A stretch of 12,100 bases of DNA from Acidobacteria bacterium AH-259-G07 (GTDB lineage Bacteria > Acidobacteriota > UBA6911 > RPQK01 > JADFOI01): positions 1 to 12,100 of the forward strand of contig JALLON010000055.1 in the NCBI GenBank assembly GCA_027717925.1, in the 5' to 3' direction. The translations under genes and the position numbers were made by a program. How positions within the stretch are numbered: position 1 is the stretch's first letter; every line of letters begins with the position of its first letter. The notes below the pieces were generated by a model. The model saw only the letters and a program-made list of their open reading frames with translations. It ran no database searches and had not been told where the DNA came from. Positions 1 to 6,554 of this stretch are shown piece by piece.

Positions 1-2447
1 TTGACAAGTGCCCACAGCAGGTCTTGAGCAGCGCCGGTTCGGCTTTTTTCCTTATTGAAATGGGTCGCCGCCAGATTATATTCTTCGCCTGTGGGAAATC
101 TGCTCAGAGTCGATAGGTAAAGTTCCTGGATCAGCTCGCGATCAGCTGCTCCCCTGAGAATCACTTGGGCAACACGCCCCTTGGGATCGGCAACCGCATT
201 CCCGAGTGTAGGACCATTTACCAAATTCAGAGCCTGGGGCAGACTCATCTGACTTTTTCTTTCACACTCGCAGGGTTCCTCCCGCTGCGGCCGACCGAAA
301 AGATCAAGAAATCCGCCCATTCCCACGTGCGGATCGGGAAGTTGTACGGCACGAAAATCTTCAGGGACTTCTGCGAACTCGAAGTGCGAACCGGTAGCCA
401 TCGAAATAGCGTCCGCCAATTGCTCGGCCGTCAAACGGCGAGGAAGCTGGTGCGAAAAGTTAATGTAGTCGTCTTGGTTCCATTCATTGGTACGGAAGGA
501 AGCCTGATAGGTGCGCGAGTTAACAATGGTTCTCATCAGATGCTGCAAGTCGTAGTCGTGGTCGGTCAAGTCCTTGGCCAGGGCGTCCAGCAGCGGCTTG
601 TTGACAGGCGGATTAGAAGCACGGATATCATCCACGGGCTCGATAATGCCGTAACCGAAGAAGTAGCTCCAAATCCGATTGGCGATGGCGCGGGCAAAGA
701 AGGGATTGTTCTTGGACGTGAGCCATCCCACCAGTGCTGAACGTCGATCGCCGTCGCTGGAAATCGGCGGAGCATCGTGACTGGCGACCAAGTACTTCGG
801 CTGCACGATTGCCCCATATTTGGGATGCTTTATTTCGTTGTCGTAACGCTTTTCATAGACGATCTCTTCGCCACTCTGAAAGCCGGGCCTGACGCCGATC
901 GCGGCGAAAAAGGCCGCCATTTCGTAATACTGGTTCTGTGTCCATTTTTCGAATGGGTGGTCGTGGCACTGGGCGCAGACCATGCGAACACCCAGGAACA
1001 ACTGGGTGGTCGTCTGCATCGCCTCCTTCGGGTCGCGCGCCACACGGAAGAAACTCGCCGCGGGGTTCTCAAACGTGCTGCCCTTTGACGTCAGCAGCTC
1101 CTTGACCAACCGGTCGTAAGGCTTGTTCTCAGCAATCGACTGCCGAAGCCATTCCCGAAAAACCCACATGCCTTTGTTACTCAAGAACTTGCGATTGCTG
1201 CGCAGCAAGTCGCCCCATTTCAGAGTCCAGTTGTCGACATACTCCTCGCTGCCGATGAGCCGATCAATGATCCGGCTGCGCTTGATTTGCGAATCCGCTG
1301 CATCTTCGACAAAAGCACGCACCACCTCGGGCGTCGGCAGTTGGCCCGTTAGGTCTAAGTAAGCACGGCGGAGGAATTCTGCGTCATCGGCAGGCGGCGA
1401 AGGTTGGATTTTCAGCCGTTTTAGTTTCGCGTCAATAAATTTGTCAATGGTGTTGTATTGAGGAAGTTTGGCCCACTTAAAGCCAGGCTGGGGATTCAAG
1501 ACCGTCACCGGTACCGTCACAAACTTGCCCTCGTAGCGGACCAGCAGAGCACCTTCTCCCTTGCGTATGCCTTCTACTACGGCATCGTCGGTGACACTCA
1601 CCGACTCGGTGTTGCTGCTGGCAGTGTGAGCTTCTCTCGTCACGTCCCGCAGCGAGCCATCCGCATAGTGCGCGATGACCAAGACCTGCTGTCGTCGCCC
1701 CGGACCGTGCATGAATATCTCCTCAGGCCAGACTTCCAGCTTTTCCGCTGTGTCGACTTCCGGATTACCGAAGGGAACACCTGCCGAAATCCAGCTGAGA
1801 ATGGTGTTGTAATAACGTGATCCGAGTTCAATTTGCGTTCCACCGCCGTGGGCAACCTCCTGCGTGGGCTTGGCCAGCATTAAGCTTCGAGACGGGTCAG
1901 CTCGATTAAACCGTCTCCCCGACATATCATAAAGCAGCGCCTGATAGTCGAACTCAGGATCATAGCCACGCAGTGAGAGCTTAAAGCCGTTCTTGCCTTT
2001 GGCCGCGCCGTGGCAGGTTCCCGCAGTACAACCGATCTTGTTCATAATCGGTAAGACGTCCCGGACAAAGGTCACCTCTCGAGCCTTGTCGAAGGCCTTG
2101 ATTGTGACAGGCAGCTCGACACTCAAGCCTCCCGCGGTGATTGCGACTCGTGCTGCGCCTGTCTTGGTCGGATAAAGGAAACCGTTCTCCCCTACCCTCA
2201 GCGCATCACTCTTGAAGTGAGCAGAGGAAGTGAGGTCAATTTTCTCCCCTCTCTCTGTGATTCCAGTGACCAGTACTTTCCTTCCTTCCTCGGGCGAGGA
2301 AAAAATCAGCGGAGATGGTTCAACCACAAGCTCCTCTACGCTCACATTAAAGGCCTGCGCTGCGCTCTTTTTACCTTTATCTTTTTCCGCACTCGTCTCT
2401 ACAAAGACCGCAGCAATGACTATCCAAGTGCAAACTAATCTTCGCAT
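1..2447 (-). CDS. DUF1549/DUF1553 planctomycete cytochrome-like protein, C-terminus cut by window edge
   Basis: Translating the minus strand from the ATG at 2447 gives 815 codons with no stop before base 1, so the gene runs off the left edge. Residues 1-20 look like a signal peptide, so the protein is probably exported. Residues 35-115 resemble an Ig-like (BIG2-type) domain. A cytochrome-like segment follows with C140-x4-C145-H146 and the family string GAAKGKNGFKLSLRGYDP. DUF1549 covers about 330-520 and includes the haem-type motif CAQCH at 491-495 followed by DHPFEKW. DUF1553 covers about 565-815, with ANRIWSYFFGYGI near 589-601. The last residues (DLLWALV) resemble the family's C-terminal end, so I infer that only a short tail is missing. 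The gene starts 7 nt after the PPC gene stop. A GAGAGG at 2463-2458 lies 10 nt before the ATG and ends next to that stop, which suggests coupled translation. The biochemical role of this family is not established. Family assignment is secure. Confidence 0.93.
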   Translation of the reverse strand, partial: MRRLVCTWIVIAAVFVETSAEKDKGKKSAAQAFNVSVEELVVEPSPLIFSSPEEGRKVLVTGITERGEKIDLTSSAHFKSDALRVGENGFLYPTKTGAARVAITAGGLSVELPVTIKAFDKAREVTFVRDVLPIMNKIGCTAGTCHGAAKGKNGFKLSLRGYDPEFDYQALLYDMSGRRFNRADPSRSLMLAKPTQEVAHGGGTQIELGSRYYNTILSWISAGVPFGNPEVDTAEKLEVWPEEIFMHGPGRRQQVLVIAHYADGSLRDVTREAHTASSNTESVSVTDDAVVEGIRKGEGALLVRYEGKFVTVPVTVLNPQPGFKWAKLPQYNTIDKFIDAKLKRLKIQPSPPADDAEFLRRAYLDLTGQLPTPEVVRAFVEDAADSQIKRSRIIDRLIGSEEYVDNWTLKWGDLLRSNRKFLSNKGMWVFREWLRQSIAENKPYDRLVKELLTSKGSTFENPAASFFRVARDPKEAMQTTTQLFLGVRMVCAQCHDHPFEKWTQNQYYEMAAFFAAIGVRPGFQSGEEIVYEKRYDNEIKHPKYGAIVQPKYLVASHDAPPISSDGDRRSALVGWLTSKNNPFFARAIANRIWSYFFGYGIIEPVDDIRASNPPVNKPLLDALAKDLTDHDYDLQHLMRTIVNSRTYQASFRTNEWNQDDYINFSHQLPRRLTAEQLADAISMATGSHFEFAEVPEDFRAVQLPDPHVGMGGFLDLFGRPQREEPCECERKSQMSLPQALNLVNGPTLGNAVADPKGRVAQVILRGAADRELIQELYLSTLSRFPTGEEYNLAATHFNKEKSRTGAAQDLLWALV

Positions 2448-2454
2448 CGTTACG

Positions 2455-4914
2455 CTACCTCTCTGCCTGAATGAGTTCCGATACCACCAAGCGCGCCTCT
2501 ACAGGCGCGATTCTATAGGGAACTTTCTCCTTGTCGCGTCCCGCTAATACGGAAGATGAAGTCAATTCAATATTATACTCTCCCGGGACAGCCGATGGTC
2601 TTACCTGGCAGACCACTCGAAATTCCTCTTGAGTGCCGGCAACCTCGGTCGGCAAGCAAGACACACCAAGTGGGAGGTTTTCCACTTTAATCTCCACGGG
2701 TTGATGGAAAGCCGGATCCCTCTGCACCTTGGCTACCAATTCTGCTTTACCACCTGGCTGTACTGTGACACCCGCCGACGGAACGACGATTTTGTAGCCT
2801 TGCACCACCTCGACCGTAATGGCCGGGGTGTAAATCTTTTGCTTACTGCCCTGGATGTACACCTCGCCATTGAGTACTACGTTGAACTTTATCGGCGGTG
2901 TACCCACGGTCGTTGCTAGAGTCAACACACCACTTTTCTCATACTGTGCATCGATGTTATCCCGTTTTATTCGGAGTTCCCGAGCTCCCGGGGTAGTAAT
3001 CCCGACCTGCTTCGGCGGTCTGACATTGGGATTGTCCGATAGGAAGCGCCAACGGAAATCGTATTCCATACCTTGGACGAGGCGGACCTGGCTGGGAGTG
3101 TCCACTAGCAATTTGGCAGGAATCTTCTTGGCCACCATCATGGGCAGCTCGAGGCCCAACCAGGGTGCGACGAACGGTTTTTGACGGTCGCGACGATTCG
3201 GATCCGAAACGCCAGTACCCCCAAGAATCTGGGTAATTAGTCCTGGGCCCCGAGCCCGCTGCCGGATCACCGTGCCATCTTCCAACACACCTTCCCCCCA
3301 GACCGACAACTCACTCAGCCTCGACTTTGCTTCCTTTTTGGCGGTTATCGTCAGAACACCCTGCCGAGAGACTTTTCGGTTGTCCGGATCATCGAGCTCA
3401 GAAGGGATGATGCCTCCTTCCACGATGAGATCATCACCCGCGTCCTGGATGCCCAGCTGGATCGACCCTATGTAACCGCGCCGCTTGGCATTAACGGTAA
3501 CTGAGGCGGTGCCTCCTTCCGGAATATTGACATAAGGTGTAGACAAGCTGAGGGTGAAGTCCGGCGGTTGTTTCCTGGCCAACAAACGGTAGCCATAAAG
3601 CGGGCCACCGCGCCGCACAAGGTCCTCCACCGTAAGGACGACTTTATGGGTTCGCTGCGGAACTTCAAAAGTAATGTGCGGATCGGAACTGGTGCGGCCG
3701 GGTGAAATGAGAGAAAAGACATCGCGGTCAGGGATCTCGTCTCCAGCGGAGGCCAATCTTTTTTCCTTCTCATCATAAATGGTCAGCACTGCGGAAAGAC
3801 GCGACGTCCCAAGATCCGCAGCCTGCACTTCTATGATCCAGTTCTCCCCTGGATTCACCGCCAAATGGTAACGGTCTACCTGTTGGGGCTTGGAAATCCG
3901 TCCATTGACCACTGTGGAAGGTTCTAGTGGGAGGACCTTCTGACCGGCTGGCTCCAATATCTCGGGCAAATCGCTAACCGCAAATACGTACGGAAGACTT
4001 CCCGCTGCTCCCGGAACCGAAACCATGGTGAAGTCGTCCTTAGCATCCACCTTACTCAAGTCCACCGTTATCTCCACGGGCTGAGCCAGGTTGCCACCAA
4101 ACACTTGTACCTTGGCCTTGTCTCCTCTTGTCCACCCCAAGGGAAACAGTCCATCCACATGGGCGAAGGAGCCTATTTTTAGCCGGTAAAAGTTGTGTTC
4201 CTGCTTACTAAACCTGGCGTCGTGGACAACCACGTAATACTCACCGTCCCTGGGGAAGGAAACATCCAATCGGCAATCCAGGCCCAGACCGTGAGTGTCG
4301 TTATTGATCGCAATCTGTTTTTCCTGGGAATCCAGCAGCCGAATCACTGGGTCTACGGCGGATCCCGCTCGACGCGCCTCCACCTCGAAAACGAGCCGCT
4401 CGCCCTTCTTAGCACGAATCCGATACATGTCTCGTTCCGGGCCATACAGGGTGCCATTCACCGTCACGGGAATTTTTTGGATCAACTCGCTTTCCTTGGG
4501 GGAATCATTCATGGACCGATGCACAATCTGCCCGGCCTCAGCTTCCGTTACCTCGGGGAACGCCCCCACGCTGAAAAGAAGCACGTTGGACAAGCCGTCC
4601 GCGGTACTGACTCGGATGGGATAGAGGCCGACCGAAACATCCGCCTCCAACTCCACCAGGAAAGGAAGTTTATGGTCTTTTTTCGGCCCCATTGCTTGTT
4701 CGCCTTCGTCTCGGGGTGGGGTCAAAGGAGTGAAGACAGCTGGTAGGGTGGAAATAATCTTCGAGTCCTGCACCAGATTGCTGCCCACCAGAGTCAACTG
4801 GAAGGGTTTGCCACGCTGCGCTCCCCAGGGTCGCAACTCCTTCAGTATGGGTTCGCCGGCAAAGGTAAACGAGCAAACCAGTATGACGAGCACCCAGAAC
4901 CGAATCCCCTCCAA
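2455..4914 (-). CDS. Exported PPC-domain (pre-peptidase C-terminal-like) beta-rich protein
   Basis: This is a large secreted protein, 819 aa from the TTG at 4914 to the TAG at 2455. From that start, residues 3-18 form a hydrophobic segment (IRFWVLVILVCSFTFA) typical of a Sec signal. An IPT/Ig-like region follows (about 25-118). A PPC-like domain lies at about 148-248, with the pattern GTLYGPERDMYRIRAKKGE and DGEYYVVVHDARF. A second, more diverged one lies at about 333-448. The remainder is beta-rich and ends in another Ig-like stretch. I see no protease or other catalytic motif, so an extracellular scaffold or binding role is only an inference. The same frame is open to another TTG at 5070, giving 871 aa. 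I preferred 4914 because the longer form puts 59 hydrophilic residues, 25 of them encoded by a palindromic repeat, ahead of the signal segment. Both TTGs have a good ribosome site. It sits between the haem-c/WD40 gene and the DUF1549/DUF1553 gene in one block. Confidence 0.85.
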   Translation of the reverse strand: MEGIRFWVLVILVCSFTFAGEPILKELRPWGAQRGKPFQLTLVGSNLVQDSKIISTLPAVFTPLTPPRDEGEQAMGPKKDHKLPFLVELEADVSVGLYPIRVSTADGLSNVLLFSVGAFPEVTEAEAGQIVHRSMNDSPKESELIQKIPVTVNGTLYGPERDMYRIRAKKGERLVFEVEARRAGSAVDPVIRLLDSQEKQIAINNDTHGLGLDCRLDVSFPRDGEYYVVVHDARFSKQEHNFYRLKIGSFAHVDGLFPLGWTRGDKAKVQVFGGNLAQPVEITVDLSKVDAKDDFTMVSVPGAAGSLPYVFAVSDLPEILEPAGQKVLPLEPSTVVNGRISKPQQVDRYHLAVNPGENWIIEVQAADLGTSRLSAVLTIYDEKEKRLASAGDEIPDRDVFSLISPGRTSSDPHITFEVPQRTHKVVLTVEDLVRRGGPLYGYRLLARKQPPDFTLSLSTPYVNIPEGGTASVTVNAKRRGYIGSIQLGIQDAGDDLIVEGGIIPSELDDPDNRKVSRQGVLTITAKKEAKSRLSELSVWGEGVLEDGTVIRQRARGPGLITQILGGTGVSDPNRRDRQKPFVAPWLGLELPMMVAKKIPAKLLVDTPSQVRLVQGMEYDFRWRFLSDNPNVRPPKQVGITTPGARELRIKRDNIDAQYEKSGVLTLATTVGTPPIKFNVVLNGEVYIQGSKQKIYTPAITVEVVQGYKIVVPSAGVTVQPGGKAELVAKVQRDPAFHQPVEIKVENLPLGVSCLPTEVAGTQEEFRVVCQVRPSAVPGEYNIELTSSSVLAGRDKEKVPYRIAPVEARLVVSELIQAER

Positions 4915-4919
4915 AGATA

Positions 4920-4924
4920 TCCTC
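4920..4924 (-). promoter_or_regulatory. Ribosome binding site deciding the 4914 start
   Basis: The minus strand reads GAGGA, then 5 nt, then the TTG at 4914. The spacing suits a Shine-Dalgarno site and places the signal peptide directly at the N-terminus of the PPC-domain protein. Confidence 0.5.
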
Positions 4925-4960
4925 GCTATAGAGGGTCCGATTGCCCCTTTCGCCCTTTGG

Positions 4961-5035
4961 TAGGGGCGAGCCGGTGGCTCGCCCGAACTATCCTCGGTGG
5001 GTGTTCGCTTCGGGCGAGCCACCGGCTCGCCCCTA
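4961..5035. repeat. Nested GC-rich palindromic repeat (REP-like)
   Basis: Bases 4961-4987 and 5009-5035 are perfect 27-bp reverse complements separated by 21 nt. Each arm is itself a hairpin: GGGCGAGCC, a 3-nt loop (GGT or ACC), then GGCTCGCCC, at 4964-4984 and 5012-5032. The unit can therefore fold as one long stem or two small ones. It is 75 nt long, exactly 25 codons, and stays open in the frame of the PPC-domain gene, where it would encode GEPVARP and GEPPARP. It lies between the haem-c/WD40 gene stop (5081) and the probable PPC start (4914). No transposase is present. It is likely a dispersed palindromic element, but other copies cannot be seen here. Confidence 0.9.
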
Positions 5036-5076
5036 CAAGGCCTTCGACATTCTATCCGCTCTTTTCGCAATTTTTA

Positions 5077-5081
5077 CTCCT
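5077..5081 (-). promoter_or_regulatory. Alternative ribosome binding site for the TTG at 5070
   Basis: The minus strand reads AGGAG, then 6 nt, then a TTG at 5070 that is in frame with the PPC-domain gene. The site overlaps the TGA stop of the haem-c/WD40 gene, as in translationally coupled genes. It may be the ancestral start signal, used before the palindrome appeared downstream, or it may still be used. Confidence 0.45.
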
Positions 5082-6460
5082 CAATTTGACGTCAGCACCT
5101 TCTTTTCAATCGGGACCGGAATAAACTTTTTTAACAGTTGCCCGGAATCCACTTCGCAGATCCGCACAAGACCGTCAAAGCCCCCCGTAGCCAGCTGCTC
5201 CCCATCAGGGTGGAAAGCGACAGTATAAATACCGGCTTCATGTGCTCCACAAGTAGCCGACCGATTTCCGGTTCCAACGTCGTAAATTGGCACTTGGCCG
5301 GCTACGCCGGCGACGGCTATTTTCTTCCCGTCAGGGCTGAAGGCGAGAGCAAAGATTTCACCGTCCTGCCTTTCAAACTCGCGAATGAGGGTGGAATCGT
5401 CGGCGATTAACATCTTCCTGGGCCGGTCCATCATATAGTAATAAGGGATCCGATCCTCGCCGCCGATGAGCACGGCATCACGACTGGGGTGGCGCGCGAT
5501 GGCGGCCAGCTCACCTCGTAAAAGGTTAATGTTCTCAATAAAGGCACCGCTGGAAGCATCCGTGAGCTTAGCTGCGCGGTCACGACCCACTGAGACAATC
5601 CTTTTGCCGTCCATGCCAAACAGGGTTCCCAGGACCCAATTCTCATGGTGTCCCATTTTCAATAGTTCCTTGCCTGTCGCGGTCTCAAGGATACGAACCC
5701 TCTGATCCGAGCAGCCGAAGGCTACTTTCGACGCGTCGGGGGAGAAGGAGGCCCCGAACACCGTATCGTGGCACACTGTGACTGACTTTTTCATTTCGCG
5801 CGAGGCGACATCCCAAAACTGCACTTCTCCGAATCGAGCGGGCGTTCCTCCCGCCGCCATCAAGATCTCTCCATCCGGAGAAAAGGCCAAGGACTGAATG
5901 CGATCTGAGATGCCCACCAGACGATCCTCGAGTCCAGAGCCATCGCTCTTGTGAAGGAGCACTTCCCGATACCCGGACACTGCCAGCAAATTGCCATCTG
6001 GAGAGTAGGCCAGAGCAGTAATGACCGCAGGGAGATGATAAACCGGAGGTCCAACGGGGGCGGCAGGTTGCCGTACTTCCGGCGGGGTGTCGTCCAGGGC
6101 GCCACTTTTTATCCAGAGCCGGAACAGCTCAATTTCCTGGTCAGTTAGTGGAGGCAGCCCGAACGGCATCCGCGGCTCCCGATCACCAGTGAGGTGAGCG
6201 ATTACCAGGCTTTGCTCCGGGTCTCCCGGCACAAAAGCTGGACCACTCTTACCCCCTTGGCGGAAACCTTCATAGTCGGTCAGCTGAAGGTTGGCTTGCT
6301 TGACAGCCGGCTGGTGGCAGGCCTGGCATTGGCGCTGAATGATAGGCCAGATGTCCTGAAAATAGCCGGCCTGTGCTGGGGTCTTCTTCGACTCAGGTTC
6401 CTCTCCGTAGAGAACGCTGCAGAAAATTAAAAAAACAAGACTCCTGCACGCCCGCGTCAT
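5081..6460 (-). CDS. Exported haem-c (PSCyt1-type) plus WD40 repeat protein
   Basis: The 459-aa product has a signal peptide (about 1-19, LVFLIFCSVLYG) and then a planctomycete-type cytochrome c domain (about 33-123). The haem motif is C45-Q-A-C48-H49, and M98 in RMPFGLPPLT is the likely distal ligand. A proline-rich linker at 125-143 leads into a WD40 beta-propeller from about 144 to 445. Repeats are visible as AYSPDGNLLA, AFSPDGEILM, SFSPDASKVA, AFSPDGKKIA and AFHPDGEQLA, with weaker blades near 275-345. The combination implies a periplasmic or surface electron-transfer or sensing protein, but its substrate or partner is unknown. GGGGA lies about 9 nt upstream of the ATG at 6460. The gene begins 20 nt beyond an AT-rich inverted repeat and opens the three-gene block with the PPC and DUF1549/DUF1553 genes. 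Confidence 0.9.
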   Translation of the reverse strand: MTRACRSLVFLIFCSVLYGEEPESKKTPAQAGYFQDIWPIIQRQCQACHQPAVKQANLQLTDYEGFRQGGKSGPAFVPGDPEQSLVIAHLTGDREPRMPFGLPPLTDQEIELFRLWIKSGALDDTPPEVRQPAAPVGPPVYHLPAVITALAYSPDGNLLAVSGYREVLLHKSDGSGLEDRLVGISDRIQSLAFSPDGEILMAAGGTPARFGEVQFWDVASREMKKSVTVCHDTVFGASFSPDASKVAFGCSDQRVRILETATGKELLKMGHHENWVLGTLFGMDGKRIVSVGRDRAAKLTDASSGAFIENINLLRGELAAIARHPSRDAVLIGGEDRIPYYYMMDRPRKMLIADDSTLIREFERQDGEIFALAFSPDGKKIAVAGVAGQVPIYDVGTGNRSATCGAHEAGIYTVAFHPDGEQLATGGFDGLVRICEVDSGQLLKKFIPVPIEKKVLTSN

Positions 6461-6479
6461 TGTTGAGTCCCCATCCAGG

Positions 6480-6539
6480 GGGCCGTGTCTTTAAAATTTA
6501 AATTTTGGGTCCAAAATTTAAATTTTAAAGACAGGGCCC
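6480..6539. repeat. AT-rich long inverted repeat, possible terminator or mini-element
   Basis: Bases 6480-6508 pair with 6511-6539: 29-bp arms, one mismatch (6485/6534), and only two bases (GT) at the centre. Each arm holds the self-complementary AAAATTTAAATTTT and ends in a GGGCC/GGCCC clamp. It sits 15 nt beyond the cytochrome b-c stop and 19 nt before the haem-c/WD40 start codon, and fills most of that gap. Its place suggests transcription termination or mRNA 3'-end protection for the upstream operon, but no T-run follows it on the minus strand. The AT-rich core contrasts with the surrounding genes, so a miniature mobile element is also possible. Confidence 0.85.
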
Positions 6540-6554
6540 GACCAGAATTGTATT

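Noticed and set aside
165..740. 191-codon plus-strand open frame
   Set aside because: It is antisense to the DUF1549/DUF1553 gene, whose own frame is continuous with family motifs throughout.
4195..4746. 183-codon plus-strand open frame
   Set aside because: It lies wholly antisense to the PPC-domain gene, has low-complexity shadow-like composition and matches no family I recognise.
4961..5035. Insertion sequence end or attachment site
   Set aside because: No transposase or integrase is nearby, and I saw no clear target duplication at the edges.
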